This document shows positions 1-10,560 of a stretch of DNA of 52,992 bases, piece by piece. The notes under the pieces were generated by a model. The model was not told where the DNA came from, searched no databases, and saw nothing but the letters and a program-made list of their open reading frames with translations. The DNA lies in the NCBI GenBank assembly GCA_902517565.1, contig CABYCU010000007.1, positions 1 to 52,992 on the forward strand. Reading direction: 5' to 3'. The position numbers and the translations under genes were made by a program. The DNA is from an uncultured SAR86 cluster bacterium. GTDB lineage: Bacteria; Pseudomonadota; Gammaproteobacteria; Magnimaribacterales; Magnimaribacteraceae. Positions within the stretch are counted from its first letter, which is position 1, and each line of letters begins with the position of its first letter.

Positions 1-1
1 T

Positions 2-1036
<1,035 letters not shown>

Positions 1037-1045
1037 AGGAGAGAT

Positions 1046-1336
1046 ATGGAATCACCAACTTTTTTTGATCCTACTTTGTTTTTACTGCTTGGATTCATGG
1101 TATTGATATACTTTTTGATGATACGTCCGGAAAACAAAAGAAGGAAAACACATCAAGATATGCTTGCAAGTCTAGAAAATGGAGAAGAAATAGTAACCGC
1201 CGGAGGTATTTTAGGAAAAGTTTCTAAAATAACTGATCAATACATAGAGCTTTCAATTTCAGAGAATACTAAAATCAAAATTCAAAAAACCTCTATATCC
1301 GCGGTCTTGCCTAAAGGAACTCTCAAATCCATATAA
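1046..1336 (+). CDS. yajC: Preprotein translocase subunit YajC
   Basis: Small inner-membrane accessory of the Sec translocon that associates with SecDF. The 96-residue length is normal. One membrane segment lies at about residues 10-27, followed directly by the typical basic stretch MIRPENKRRK and a cytoplasmic domain containing GEEIVTAGGILGKV. An AGGAGAG Shine-Dalgarno lies just upstream of the ATG. It sits 9 bp after tgt and 3 bp before secD, so it is almost certainly co-transcribed with both. Confidence 0.95.
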   Translation: MESPTFFDPTLFLLLGFMVLIYFLMIRPENKRRKTHQDMLASLENGEEIVTAGGILGKVSKITDQYIELSISENTKIKIQKTSISAVLPKGTLKSI

Positions 1337-1339
1337 AAA

Positions 1340-3187
1340 ATGATGAGATACGGTCTTTGGAAATATTTGCTTATCTTAATAGTACTAGGATTTGGTATTG
1401 TCTACTCATTACCTAACTTATATGCACCTGATCCGGCTGTGCAAGTGTCGTATACAAGCAGCTCCCAATCCGCTGATCAATTTCTTGCGGATGAGATAAG
1501 AAATATTTTAAAAGATAAAAATTTAAATGCCCTCATAGAGCTAGAGGCAGACTATGTTTTAGTCAGAACAAATACCTATCAAAATCAATTAAAGATAAAA
1601 GATATTCTTTCTAGCAATTTAGTTAATGATGTTGTCATAGCTCTCAATTTGGCCCCTACAACTCCTAATTGGCTAGAAGATATAGGCGCCAATCCAATGA
1701 AGCTAGGTCTAGATCTCCGAGGTGGAGTACATTTTCTAATGCAAGTAGACACTGAAACTGCAATTAAAAATAGACAAGATGGTACGCTCCAAGATCTAAG
1801 AATCCGATTTCGAGAAGAAAAGATTAGATATACTCAGGCTCTTGTTGAGGACGACTCGTCAATTTATTTAAAATTTAATTCTGATGAGGCGACGGAAAAA
1901 GCAGAGGACTTTATAAAGGATAATTATAGTCAGTTTAATCTTCCTTTGATGAATGGTGATCAAGTTCTTATTCTTTCCTTGTCTGAAACTGAAATAGAAC
2001 AAATTGAGTCAGATGCCATAGACCAAAATTTAACAACTTTAAGAAATAGGGTAAATGAATTAGGTGTTTCAGAGCCCATAGTGCAAAGACAAGGAAAGAA
2101 AAGGATAGTCGTTCAACTGCCCGGGATACAAGATACGGCTGAGGCTAAAAATATCTTAGGTAAAACTGCTACTTTGGAGTTTCATCTAGAAGCGCAAATG
2201 GATACACCGAGGTCCCGAAAGACATCGTATCCCTATAGAAATGGATTAGGTGCACCTGCTTTTTTACAAGACTCAGTAATATTAGGTGGCGATCAGGTAG
2301 CTACAGCTCAAGCCTCTTTTGATGAAAATGGATTACCTCAAGTGAACATCACTCTTGATGGAGAGGGTGGCTCTAAGATGCATAGAGCTACTAGAGGTAA
2401 TATTGGTAAACGATTAGGAGTGTTATTTGTAGAACAAAAAACAAGAACTGTTTATCAGAGAGATCTCGAAGGTCAACAGACACCAGTTCAAGAATCCTAT
2501 GAAGTAAAAGAAATTATTAGTTTAGCAACTATAAGGGCTGCATTAGGTACGACATTTAGAATTACCGGGCTTGATAGCCCTAGTGAGTCTTCGGAGTTGG
2601 CGTTGCTGTTAAGGGCAGGAGCATTAGCAGCTCCAATGACTTTTGTTGAAGAGAGAACTGTAGGTCCTAGTTTGGGTGCAGATAATATACAAGCAGGTGT
2701 TTTTTCAATGCAGCTAGGTCTATTTCTTGTCCTTGGTTTTATTCTTTTTTATTATAGAATTTTTGGAATTGCTGCAAGCTTAGCGTTAACTTTCAATATT
2801 GTCTTACTTGTGGCAATTATGTCCATACTCTCTGCTACTTTAACTTTACCTGGCATTGCTGGAATAGTCTTAACTGTTGGTATGGCAGTTGATGCAAACG
2901 TATTAATCTTCTCTAGAATCAGAGAGGAGTTAAAAAATGGAAGGGATCCGTTAGATGCCATAGATGCGGGTTATAACAGAGCTTTTCTTACAATTTGGGA
3001 TGCTAACGTAACCACACTAATTGTTGCAGTTATATTATTGTCTTACGGTACAGGTCCTGTGAAAGGTTTTGCAATTACTCTTTCAATTGGCATCGTTACT
3101 TCAATGTTCACAGCTATTATGGGAACAAGAGCATTTGTTAATTTAATATACGGTTCAAAAAAGAATCTAGAAAGGATTTCAATATGA
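1340..3187 (+). CDS. secD: Protein translocase subunit SecD
   Basis: Proton-motive-force-driven component of the Sec machinery that helps pull proteins through the membrane from the periplasmic side. Length 615 matches gammaproteobacterial SecD. It has an N-terminal membrane segment (about residues 7-25), the [15 protein letters not shown] motif after it, a large periplasmic region, and five C-terminal membrane segments containing [19 protein letters not shown], the conserved TM4 motif with its Asp. Two consecutive ATGs occur at the start and the first is used here. The stop overlaps the secF start by 4 bp (ATGA), indicating translational coupling. Confidence 0.97.
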   Translation: MMRYGLWKYLLILIVLGFGIVYSLPNLYAPDPAVQVSYTSSSQSADQFLADEIRNILKDKNLNALIELEADYVLVRTNTYQNQLKIKDILSSNLVNDVVIALNLAPTTPNWLEDIGANPMKLGLDLRGGVHFLMQVDTETAIKNRQDGTLQDLRIRFREEKIRYTQALVEDDSSIYLKFNSDEATEKAEDFIKDNYSQFNLPLMNGDQVLILSLSETEIEQIESDAIDQNLTTLRNRVNELGVSEPIVQRQGKKRIVVQLPGIQDTAEAKNILGKTATLEFHLEAQMDTPRSRKTSYPYRNGLGAPAFLQDSVILGGDQVATAQASFDENGLPQVNITLDGEGGSKMHRATRGNIGKRLGVLFVEQKTRTVYQRDLEGQQTPVQESYEVKEIISLATIRAALGTTFRITGLDSPSESSELALLLRAGALAAPMTFVEERTVGPSLGADNIQAGVFSMQLGLFLVLGFILFYYRIFGIAASLALTFNIVLLVAIMSILSATLTLPGIAGIVLTVGMAVDANVLIFSRIREELKNGRDPLDAIDAGYNRAFLTIWDANVTTLIVAVILLSYGTGPVKGFAITLSIGIVTSMFTAIMGTRAFVNLIYGSKKNLERISI

Positions 3188-4101
3188 CTTTTAATATAGA
3201 TTTCTTAGCATGGCGGAAAATAGCATTAATTTTTTCGTCTCTATTCTTAGTTGTGTCTATCGCGTCCTTATTCTTGAAGGAACTCAATTATGGATTAGAT
3301 TTTACCGGAGGAACTTTAGTTGAACTCAGCTATCCTGAAGCAGCAAATATTTCGGAGATTAGAGCAACACTTATTCAGGGCAGTTTCGAGGGTGCTCAAG
3401 TTGCTAATTTTGGTTCAAGTAAAGAGATTTTAATCAAACTACCTGGAACTGTAAGCGACAGTTTAGGTTCAGAAATAGTATCTCTATTAAGCTCTGCAAA
3501 CTTAAATCAAGAAATCGATCTCAGAAGAATAGAGTATGTAGGTCCTCAGATCGGAAGTGAATTAAGGGACGATGGAGGAACAGCTATGTTAATCGCCTTA
3601 GCCTTCATGATGCTGTATATAGCTTTTAGATTTCAATCAATGTTTGCTGGTGCGGCAGTTATTGCACTTATTCATGATGTAATTATCGTGGTTGGTATCT
3701 TTTCACTTATCCAAATTGAATTTGATTTAACTGTTTTGGCCGCTCTACTGGCCGTAATAGGATATTCCCTTAATGATACAATTGTTGTATCAGATAGGAT
3801 TAGAGAGAATCTTCGATCAATGGACTCTGACAGCACAGAAGAAATAATCAATACCTCATTAAATCAAACGTTGGGCAGGACTCTAATAACTTCTTTAACT
3901 ACTCTCCTAGTTCTATTTTCCCTTTACTTTTTAGGCGGAGAGCTTATTAAGAATTTTGCTTTAGCTTTAATTTTTGGAGTTATAGTTGGAACTTATTCCT
4001 CTATTTATATAGCAGCAAATGCTTTAGTAATGATGGGCCTAAATAAAGATCACTTAAGAGTTGAGGAACCTGAGAATTCAGACGATAGCCTTTTACCTTA
4101 G
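3184..4101 (+). CDS. secF: Protein translocase subunit SecF
   Basis: Partner of SecD in the SecDF-YajC complex. The 305-residue length is normal. [15 protein letters not shown] follows the first membrane segment, and [20 protein letters not shown] is the conserved TM4 signature with its Asp. Six hydrophobic segments are visible. It begins on the ATGA overlap with secD. The 3' end overlaps the convergent suhB by 4 bp, leaving no room for a dedicated intergenic terminator. Confidence 0.96.
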   Translation: MTFNIDFLAWRKIALIFSSLFLVVSIASLFLKELNYGLDFTGGTLVELSYPEAANISEIRATLIQGSFEGAQVANFGSSKEILIKLPGTVSDSLGSEIVSLLSSANLNQEIDLRRIEYVGPQIGSELRDDGGTAMLIALAFMMLYIAFRFQSMFAGAAVIALIHDVIIVVGIFSLIQIEFDLTVLAALLAVIGYSLNDTIVVSDRIRENLRSMDSDSTEEIINTSLNQTLGRTLITSLTTLLVLFSLYFLGGELIKNFALALIFGVIVGTYSSIYIAANALVMMGLNKDHLRVEEPENSDDSLLP

Positions 4102-4907
4102 TCTTCTACTATTGATGTGTAGGGTTTGATAGATTGAAGCATAGGCTTGAAACATTTGTTGGTCGAACAAATTATATTATCTCCTGAAAGATAATCAGGA
4201 TTTCCAAAATAATCACTAACTAAGCCACCAGCCTCTCTTACCAGCAAACCACCAGCTGCAATATCCCACATGCCAAGACCACTCCCCCAGAATCCATCTA
4301 ATCTTCCTGCGGCAACATTAGCCATGTCTAGTGCAGCTGATCCTGTTCTTCGTATGGTTAATCCATTTGAGTAAAGCGATCTGAAAGTAGACATATTGTC
4401 ATGTCTAACCCTTCCCCGATCTGTATCATGAGATGAATTGCTTAAAAGAGTTCCTGACAGATCTTTTGCTTTACTAACTCTTATTCTTCTATTATTCAGA
4501 TAGGCCCCTCTGCCGAAACTAGCAGTAAATTCATCTTGTCTTGCTACATCAATTATCAAAGCATGCAATGTTTTTCCTTTTTCAACATAAGCAATAGAAA
4601 TAGCGTAATAAGGAAAACCATGAATATAGTTAGTTGTTCCGTCTAAAGGGTCAATAACCCACATGGATTCAACATCTTTGCCAGACCCTTCAATTTTTCC
4701 TACTTCCTCAGAGATATAAGTATGTTTGGGATATATTGATTTCAAAGAATCTATGATTATAGATTCGACCTTTTTATCAAGTTGCGTAACAAAGTTTGAG
4801 GGACCTTTCTCTTTTATTTCTAACTGATCCAATCTGTATGCAAAACTTAACAACTCTTTGCAACCTGCTCGAGCAGCTTCTAATGCGATATTTACTTTTG
4901 GTTCCAT
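4098..4907 (-). CDS. suhB: Inositol-1-monophosphatase family protein SuhB
   Basis: Mg-dependent inositol monophosphatase fold. In E. coli, SuhB also serves in rRNA transcription antitermination complexes. The two family signatures are present: [17 protein letters not shown] with the metal-binding Asp residues, and [19 protein letters not shown] near the C-terminus, plus the upstream Glu pair in YISEEVG. Length 269 fits. It is divergent from trmJ across a 47 bp gap, the same suhB/trmJ neighbourhood as in E. coli and relatives, which supports the SuhB assignment over another IMPase paralog. Confidence 0.92.
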   Translation of the reverse strand: MEPKVNIALEAARAGCKELLSFAYRLDQLEIKEKGPSNFVTQLDKKVESIIIDSLKSIYPKHTYISEEVGKIEGSGKDVESMWVIDPLDGTTNYIHGFPYYAISIAYVEKGKTLHALIIDVARQDEFTASFGRGAYLNNRRIRVSKAKDLSGTLLSNSSHDTDRGRVRHDNMSTFRSLYSNGLTIRRTGSAALDMANVAAGRLDGFWGSGLGMWDIAAGGLLVREAGGLVSDYFGNPDYLSGDNIICSTNKCFKPMLQSIKPYTSIVED

Positions 4908-4954
4908 AATTAGATGCGCATCCTAACATATTGAATGCCTTCCCCTGATAGAAT

Positions 4955-5707
4955 ATGTTTATGGCGAAAAAAAAAGTTAATCCACTAAAATTACTAAGTT
5001 CGGTAAAAGTCGTTTTGGTTGGAACTACTCATCCCGGTAATATTGGCGCAACCGCTAGAGCAATGAAGAATATGGGGATACTCAACCTAGCTCTTGTTAA
5101 CCCAAAAGAATTTCCTAGTGACGAAGCAATTTATAGATCAAAATCTGCAAAGGATGTTCTAGAGAAAGCGAAAGTTTATAAAAATCTTCATGATGCAGTA
5201 TCTGATTGTGAATTGGTTATAGGTACTAGTGCAAGAGGAAGAAAAGTACCTTGGCCAGTTCTTAGTCCAAAAGAGTCTGCAAATGAAGTCGCAATACATT
5301 CATTAAATAATAAAGTGGCTATAGTATTTGGAAGAGAAGATAGAGGCCTTACAAATACTGAATTAGGTTTGTGTAATTTACATGTTCATATACCTTCTGA
5401 TCCTGAATATTCTTCATTGAATCTTTCTCAGGCCGTTCAAATATTAGTATACGAGATAAGGGTTGCGATAATAGAAGATCATAAAGACCAAGATTATTGG
5501 GATGTAGAGTTAGCCACCAATGAGCAAACTGAGCACTTGATTAATCACATGGATGAATTAATGAAAGAAATCGAATTCTATGACATTGAGAATCCTAGAA
5601 AACTATTACTTCGAGTGAGAAGATTTTTTAAGAGAAGTGGAATTGATGTTATGGAGACAAATATCTTTAGAGGGCTATTTGCAGCTATACAGAAGAAGTT
5701 AAAGTGA
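4955..5707 (+). CDS. trmJ: tRNA (cytidine/uridine-2'-O-)-methyltransferase TrmJ
   Basis: SPOUT-class methyltransferase that 2'-O-methylates position 32 of several tRNAs using SAM. Visible motifs are VKVVLVGTTHPGNIGATARAMKNMG (described as the N-terminal substrate loop), VFGREDRGLTN, and SDPEYSSLNLSQAVQ, which form the knotted SAM site, followed by a helical C-terminal extension. Length 250 is typical. ATG 4955 is taken; a second in-frame ATG at 4961 gives MAKKK and is equally plausible because neither has a strong Shine-Dalgarno. Confidence 0.93.
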   Translation: MFMAKKKVNPLKLLSSVKVVLVGTTHPGNIGATARAMKNMGILNLALVNPKEFPSDEAIYRSKSAKDVLEKAKVYKNLHDAVSDCELVIGTSARGRKVPWPVLSPKESANEVAIHSLNNKVAIVFGREDRGLTNTELGLCNLHVHIPSDPEYSSLNLSQAVQILVYEIRVAIIEDHKDQDYWDVELATNEQTEHLINHMDELMKEIEFYDIENPRKLLLRVRRFFKRSGIDVMETNIFRGLFAAIQKKLK

Positions 5708-5716
5708 AGCTTGTAT

Positions 5717-5738
5717 GTGTATTAGTAAAGTAATACAC
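5717..5738. promoter_or_regulatory. Perfect 8-6-8 inverted repeat upstream of the GntR regulator (probable operator)
   Basis: GTGTATTA (5717-5724), six bases, then TAATACAC (5731-5738) form a perfect inverted repeat 19 bp before the regulator ATG. GT...AC-bounded dyads are the usual form of GntR-family operators, and YtrA-type regulators commonly repress their own operon. There is no T-run after it, so a trmJ terminator is less likely. That it is the autoregulatory site is inference from position and symmetry. Confidence 0.6.
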
Positions 5739-5757
5739 TTACGAAGAGGATTGCTTC

Positions 5758-6102
5758 ATGCAGTGGACAAACGACCAACCTATCTATCAACAAGTAAGAG
5801 ACCATGTAGTCTCGCTCATAATCGACGGTGTTCTTAAATCGGGCGACTCAATTCCTTCAGTAAGGCAAATGGCTGTAGAAGGCGGCGTTAATCCCTTAAC
5901 GGTCTCTAAAGCTTATCAAGAACTTGTAGATTTAAATATTGTCGAAAAAAGAAGAGGACTTGGTATGTTTATTACCGAAAATGCAAAAAAAGAATTACTT
6001 AGTCTAGAAAAATCTAAATTTCTTAATAACGAATGGCCTAGTACTAAAAAAAGAGCGGAAAGTCTGGGTATAGATTTAATAAAACTTATAAAAAATAATT
6101 GA
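5758..6102 (+). CDS. GntR-family transcriptional regulator, YtrA subfamily
   Basis: Short regulator of 114 residues. The N-terminal winged helix-turn-helix (about residues 8-75) shows the family pattern: PIYQQVRDHVVSLIIDGVL, GDSIPSVRQMAVEGGVNPLTVSKAYQEL and VEKRRGLGMFI. The C-terminal part is only about 40 residues, with no room for an FadR- or UTRA-type effector domain, which is the YtrA layout. It directly precedes an ABC ATPase and permease, the usual YtrA partners, and follows a perfect inverted repeat. It is expected to repress this three-gene operon; the inducer is unknown. Confidence 0.9.
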   Translation: MQWTNDQPIYQQVRDHVVSLIIDGVLKSGDSIPSVRQMAVEGGVNPLTVSKAYQELVDLNIVEKRRGLGMFITENAKKELLSLEKSKFLNNEWPSTKKRAESLGIDLIKLIKNN

Positions 6103-6104
6103 AA

Positions 6105-6980
6105 ATGAGTAGCGATCTAGTTATCAAAGCATCAGAAGTTATAAAAAGTTATGAAGGTAATAATGCCCTTGATGGCATCAATTTAGAAGTAGCTTCTGGA
6201 CAAATATTAGGCTTAATTGGACCTAACGGTGCTGGAAAATCCACATTTCTTCAGACAGTACTTGGACTTATCAATACTGAAGGAAACTTAGAGGTTTTAG
6301 GTTTAGATCCAAGAAAAGATCGACATAAACTTTTGAAAGATGTCTGCTCCATAACCGATGTTGCTGTTTTACCTAAGTGGATGACAGTTGATCAAGTTCT
6401 AACCTATGTGAATGGTGTCCATCCAGGCTTTAACCTTCAAAAATGTCTTTCCATTCTATCTAGAACCAACATAAAACGAAGCTCAAAAATAAAAATACTT
6501 TCTCGTGGCATGGTAGTGCAACTCCATCTTTCTATCGTTATGGCCATTAATGCAAAACTATTAGTCTTAGATGAACCTACTCTAGGTCTTGATCTTGTAT
6601 ACAGAAAAGAGTTTTATTCCCAGTTAATTGAAGATTACTACGATGGCAATAAAACAATTCTTATTAGCACGCACCAAGTAGAAGAAATTGAAGGAGTATT
6701 ATCAGATGCTGTATTCATGAATCAAGGTCGAGTAGTGATGCAAGATTCAATCGAATCTATTAATAAGAAATTTCTGGAATTGAGGCCTAATCAAGAATCT
6801 GTAGAAAAAGCTCAAGCACTTGGCCCCTTGCACCATAGAACTGAGTTAGGTAGAGAAGTTTTTCTTTATGAAGATGCAGATATTAATGAACTGAATGGAA
6901 TTGGAGAAGTAAGACCTCCTGTCATTGCAGATTTATTTATTGCCATAATGGAGAAAACTAGAAAAGAGGTCGAGTTATGA
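6105..6980 (+). CDS. ABC transporter ATP-binding protein (YtrB-like)
   Basis: Cytoplasmic ATPase of an ABC-2 type exporter. Walker A is GPNGAGKST (about residues 40-48), the signature-motif region reads ILSRGMVVQLHLS (an unusual LSRGM form seen in regulator-linked exporters), Walker B is LLVLDEPTLGLD, and the H-loop is ISTHQVEE. I use ATG 6105. A TTG two codons upstream (6099) would overlap the regulator stop and is less likely. It is adjacent to the regulator and overlaps the permease by 4 bp (ATGA), so the three genes form one operon. Substrate unknown; cell-envelope stress or antibiotic efflux is the typical role of such modules. Confidence 0.88.
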   Translation: MSSDLVIKASEVIKSYEGNNALDGINLEVASGQILGLIGPNGAGKSTFLQTVLGLINTEGNLEVLGLDPRKDRHKLLKDVCSITDVAVLPKWMTVDQVLTYVNGVHPGFNLQKCLSILSRTNIKRSSKIKILSRGMVVQLHLSIVMAINAKLLVLDEPTLGLDLVYRKEFYSQLIEDYYDGNKTILISTHQVEEIEGVLSDAVFMNQGRVVMQDSIESINKKFLELRPNQESVEKAQALGPLHHRTELGREVFLYEDADINELNGIGEVRPPVIADLFIAIMEKTRKEVEL

Positions 6981-7891
6981 TGACAGTGCTTTTCACAATG
7001 ATTAGAAGAGAGATTCAAGAGCATAAGCTAGCCTTCATATATGCTCCGTTTGCAGTAGCTTTAGTCTTATGTCTCGTTATTGCCTCAGTTTATTTTGGCA
7101 TAACCGATATTCAAACTAATGAATTTAATTTCTCTACCGAAATATATGATGAGGAGTATCAAGAAGGGATGCTACTTGCCTCGCCGGAAGCCAAGGCAAG
7201 AGTTATACGCGCAGGCTTGATAGTTTTAGGCTTACCTATCCTATTAACGGTTGGTTTTGGATTGTTGGCATACAGTCTTTCAACTTTTGCCGATGAAAGG
7301 AAAGATAGAAGCTTAATCTTTTGGAGATCCATGCCTGTTTCAGATTTAACTACAGTTCTATCAAAGTTATTATTCGTTATCTTTGTCGTTCCTCTACTTG
7401 TTCTTCCAAATATTATTTTACTTCAGTCAGTAGCCATGCTCAGTGCGTCTATTTACTTTGTCACTAATGATATTGTCTCTTTTGGTTATTTATGGACATC
7501 TTATTTCATTACTGACTGGTTCCGTATTATCTTTAGTTTATGGGCTCAAGCTCTTTGGGGTCTACCGATATTTTTATGGTTGATGTTTGCTGGCACTTAC
7601 GCCAGAAGACCTCTAGTTGGAGCCGCAGTTCCAATAGTAGTAACAATTGTTCTGGAGGGAATAATTTTTAAAACCAACGTCGTATTAGAGTTTATAGAAA
7701 ATAGGCTAGGATTTTGGAGCAGGGCAGATAGTTTTCCTGTAGCTTCAGATGAGATACGTGTGGTGGATATATCAGATATTTTCTTAATGTTATCGACTCA
7801 AGCTTTTTGGATAGGCATGCTAGCTTGCATAATTTTAGTGGCTGGTATTGTGTATACCCGTTCTACCAATAATGATTATACGGTTGAGTAA
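6977..7891 (+). CDS. ABC-2 type transporter permease
   Basis: Membrane subunit paired with the upstream ATPase. About six hydrophobic segments are visible, for example residues 18-40, 75-100, 125-150, 185-210, 213-230 and 270-290. The cytoplasmic stretch STFADERKDRSLIFWRSMPVSDL between membrane segments is typical of ABC-2 permeases. It starts on an ATGA overlap with the ATPase stop; a second ATG follows immediately. No substrate can be read from the sequence. It is the last gene before tRNA-Glu and has no visible hairpin terminator behind it. Confidence 0.85.
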   Translation: MMTVLFTMIRREIQEHKLAFIYAPFAVALVLCLVIASVYFGITDIQTNEFNFSTEIYDEEYQEGMLLASPEAKARVIRAGLIVLGLPILLTVGFGLLAYSLSTFADERKDRSLIFWRSMPVSDLTTVLSKLLFVIFVVPLLVLPNIILLQSVAMLSASIYFVTNDIVSFGYLWTSYFITDWFRIIFSLWAQALWGLPIFLWLMFAGTYARRPLVGAAVPIVVTIVLEGIIFKTNVVLEFIENRLGFWSRADSFPVASDEIRVVDISDIFLMLSTQAFWIGMLACIILVAGIVYTRSTNNDYTVE

Positions 7892-7900
7892 AAAATAGAT

Positions 7901-7929
7901 TTGACCTAGAAGCACACCCTCCATACAAT
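7901..7929 (+). promoter_or_regulatory. Sigma-70 promoter for tRNA-Glu
   Basis: A -35 element TTGACC (7901-7906) and a -10 element TACAAT (7924-7929) are separated by exactly 17 bp. The tRNA begins 11 bp after the -10, giving a very short 5' leader. This is the best-formed promoter seen by eye in the window. Confidence 0.8.
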
Positions 7930-7939
7930 GCCCATTTTC

Positions 7940-8014
7940 GGCCCGTTCGTCTAGTGGTTAGGACATCTGGTTTTCATCCAGGCAACAGGAGTTCGATTCT
8001 CCTACGGGCTACCA
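7940..8014 (+). tRNA. tRNA-Glu (anticodon TTC)
   Basis: A full cloverleaf can be drawn. The acceptor stem GGCCCGT (7940-7946) pairs with ACGGGCT (8004-8010), with one G-U pair. The anticodon stem CTGG/CCAG encloses the loop TTTTCAT with anticodon TTC. The T arm GTTCGATTC is flanked by AGGA/TCCT, and A73 is followed by an encoded CCA (8012-8014). The body resembles gammaproteobacterial tRNA-Glu (GTTCGTCTAG in the D region). It stands alone, not in an rRNA operon. Confidence 0.96.
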
Positions 8015-8093
8015 CCTTCCAAAATTTTTAAAAAAAATAATCTTTGTTTGGCTTAAAGATGAAGTAGTATTCTCTTTATTAAGGAGAAATTCG

Positions 8094-8816
8094 ATGAAAA
8101 TATTAAAACCTATCACTTTATTTCTGGGCATCATTAGTCTTAATCTTTTCTCAATGCATCATGAATTATCTAATGAAGACGTTGCAAGAGGTTGGATAGA
8201 AGCAGGTTATGCAGGCAAGGATCAAGCAATTGCCTATGCTAAAAAACATATGGCTGAGGACGGTAGAAATTATCCAGGACGCTACGTAGGCTTTGGTTTT
8301 ACTTACAATCCTGATGCAGAACCAGGAACCATGATCATTACAGCAATAACACCTGAAAGCCCTGCTTCGGAAGTCTTAAAAGTTGGTGATAGCTTTACTT
8401 CAGTGAATGGAATTGCAGTCAATGAAGCTAATATGGATAGATTAAACTTCAGAGGAAAGCCAGGAGAAGAGGTCAAGACAACTCTTAATAGGGATGGAAA
8501 AAATTTAACCATCTCAGTTGCTAGAGGAATAATCTCAGCCAGTTATTCTAAGTCTGAAATCTTAGATAACATGGAATCGGGAAATGTAGATGACTGGGTT
8601 CCAGAAGAATCTAATATCATAGAAGTTCTAAGTAATGATGCGACCGTTTACGTGCTACACCGTTCAAAAGATACCGAGCAAACATCTGGTTTACCCTTTG
8701 AAGCAGTAAGTATGCACAGGTTTACTTTTGATGAGTCTGGAAATGTTGTTAGTATTAGAAGTCTATCTGAAGATCGATTTGTACTCGAACAACAAGGCTT
8801 CACTATATCTAGATAG
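8094..8816 (+). CDS. Secreted or periplasmic PDZ-domain protein
   Basis: A signal peptide occupies about residues 1-20 (MKILKPITLFLGIISLNLFS). A PDZ-like domain spans about residues 60-143, with the carboxylate-loop-like YVGFGF, then PESPASEVLKVGDSFTSVNG and GKPGEEVKTTLNRDGK. There is no protease domain, so it is likely a substrate-binding or regulatory protein rather than an enzyme. The C-terminal 95 residues form an unassigned beta-rich domain containing a SnoaL-like end. AAGGAG lies 9 bp before the ATG. It is monocistronic in appearance, between tRNA-Glu and a DUF805 gene. Exact role unknown. Confidence 0.8.
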   Translation: MKILKPITLFLGIISLNLFSMHHELSNEDVARGWIEAGYAGKDQAIAYAKKHMAEDGRNYPGRYVGFGFTYNPDAEPGTMIITAITPESPASEVLKVGDSFTSVNGIAVNEANMDRLNFRGKPGEEVKTTLNRDGKNLTISVARGIISASYSKSEILDNMESGNVDDWVPEESNIIEVLSNDATVYVLHRSKDTEQTSGLPFEAVSMHRFTFDESGNVVSIRSLSEDRFVLEQQGFTISR

Positions 8817-8842
8817 ATTAAGTAAAATTTCTTTAAAATTTA

Positions 8843-9304
8843 ATGAACTTTTTTGATTCAGTAATTTCTGTATTCAAGAACTATGTAAATTTCTCTGGCA
8901 GAGCAACGAGATCAGAATTTTGGTGGTTTTTCTTTTTTTGCATTCTTTTATACATGCTTACCTTTAGCTTCAATGGTATAGAATTTAGTGAGGTTTTATC
9001 CAATACAGATTTAAGGAAGGGCAACCCTTCTGTTTTGGTTGAACAATTCATTCAGTCTTGGTTCGGAGTTGCTATTCTGGTGACATTTATTCCATCTATT
9101 ACCGTAGCCGTAAGAAGGTTTCATGATTTAGGAATGACTGGCTGGTGGTATGCTGGCTTACAGATAGTGCCTTCGTTGCTTCCCAATATATTTATCTTTA
9201 ATTTGATATCCTTTTCGGCTCTGTTTCTTTTTATATATTTTATGTTGCAAGAAGGAGTAGGGGATAATCGCTTTGGCCCGGGACCATTTAGAGAAGATAT
9301 TTAA
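8843..9304 (+). CDS. DUF805 family inner-membrane protein
   Basis: 153 residues, four hydrophobic segments. The family pattern is clear: an N-terminal FFDSVISVFKNYVNFSGRATRSEFWWF and a central AVRRFHDLGMTGWW, followed by a C-terminal EGVGDNRFGPGP. DUF805 proteins are inner-membrane proteins of unknown function (E. coli YhaH/YhaI type). The end is 1 bp from the end of the convergent M20 gene. Confidence 0.9.
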   Translation: MNFFDSVISVFKNYVNFSGRATRSEFWWFFFFCILLYMLTFSFNGIEFSEVLSNTDLRKGNPSVLVEQFIQSWFGVAILVTFIPSITVAVRRFHDLGMTGWWYAGLQIVPSLLPNIFIFNLISFSALFLFIYFMLQEGVGDNRFGPGPFREDI

Positions 9305-9305
9305 T

Positions 9306-10478
9306 CTATTTAATAGGAGATAAGATTTCTTCAGCCATATTTACCCAATAAGTTGCACCTATGGGGAGTATCTCGTCATTGAAGTCATAACCTGGGTTAT
9401 GAAGCATACACGACCCTTCAACATCTCCATTTCCAATCCAAATATAACTTCCAGGTCTTTCTTGTAGCATGAAAGCAAAGTCCTCTGAACCCATGCTAGG
9501 TGTGGGAGAGGTGTGAACCATATCGCTACCGGAAATCTTTTGTGCTACCTTTTCAGAAATTGATACTTCTTCTGCAGTATTAACTGTAGCAGGGTATCTG
9601 CGTTCATATTCAAGCTCATAACTAGCGTTAAATGCAGAACAAATGGATGCAGTTATTTGCCTCATCTGTTTCTCCAATAACGATTGAATTCTAGAAGAAA
9701 AGCATCTTACTGTTCCTTTCATTTCTATTTCATTGGGTATCACATTATAAGCATCTCCGCCATGAAACTGAGTAACACTTAAAACTACAGGTTCTTGTGG
9801 GTCTATATATCTGCTGACAATTGACTGATAAGCATCAACGACTTTAGTCCCAATTATTATTGGATCGATAGCAGTATGAGGCATTGCTGCGTGACCGCCT
9901 TTACCAATAATTTTTAAGTTAAAGATATCGAATGATGCCATTATTGGACCAGGTTTCATTGCAAATGAACCTACAGGCATACCAGGTATATTATGCATAC
10001 CATAGATAGATTCCACCGGGTATTTTTCAAATAATCCGTCATCAATCATCACTTTCCCTCCACCTTCATTTTCTTCTGCAGGTTGAAAAATAAAAGTTAC
10101 AGTTCCATCAAAGTCTCCTTTTTCTGCTAGATACTTAGCTGCTCCTAATAACATTGTGGTATGTCCATCATGTCCACAAGCATGCATTTTTCCTGGATTT
10201 TTAGATTTATACTCAAAATCATTAGCCTCGTTTATTAATAGTGCATCTAGATCAGCTCTTAGCCCTATAGATCTATTACCAGTTCCTTTTTTTAAAGTAC
10301 CAACTACTCCAGTGCCGGCTAAACCAATTTCAACTTCAATCCCAAAACTTTCTAATTTTTCTGCAACTATTTGAGCTGTTCTGTGCTCTTCAAAGGCTAT
10401 CTCGGGGTGAGAATGAAAATCTCTCCTCCATGTTTGCATTTCGGGTTGTAATTCTTCTAAGTCTTTAATAATTTCCAT
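9306..10478 (-). CDS. M20-family amidohydrolase (hippurate hydrolase / N-acyl amino acid deacylase-like)
   Basis: Zinc-dependent cytoplasmic amidohydrolase that releases amino acids from N-acyl or amino-acid conjugates. The M20D pattern is complete: WRRDFHSHPEIAFEEHRTA, HACGHDGHTTMLLGAA, FQPAEENEGGG, the dimerisation-domain start GKGGHAAMPH, and SMGSEDFAFMLQERPG near the C-terminus. Length 390 is standard. No signal peptide is seen. Substrate cannot be decided from sequence; hippurate, indole-3-acetyl conjugates and N-acetyl amino acids are all known for this clade. Confidence 0.9.
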   Translation of the reverse strand: MEIIKDLEELQPEMQTWRRDFHSHPEIAFEEHRTAQIVAEKLESFGIEVEIGLAGTGVVGTLKKGTGNRSIGLRADLDALLINEANDFEYKSKNPGKMHACGHDGHTTMLLGAAKYLAEKGDFDGTVTFIFQPAEENEGGGKVMIDDGLFEKYPVESIYGMHNIPGMPVGSFAMKPGPIMASFDIFNLKIIGKGGHAAMPHTAIDPIIIGTKVVDAYQSIVSRYIDPQEPVVLSVTQFHGGDAYNVIPNEIEMKGTVRCFSSRIQSLLEKQMRQITASICSAFNASYELEYERRYPATVNTAEEVSISEKVAQKISGSDMVHTSPTPSMGSEDFAFMLQERPGSYIWIGNGDVEGSCMLHNPGYDFNDEILPIGATYWVNMAEEILSPIK

Positions 10479-10560
10479 AAATTTAATTTATATTGATTGA
10501 ATCTACAGAGCAAGAATAAATTGATGTGCGATATAATGGAAACAAAAAATTTATTTGAGA

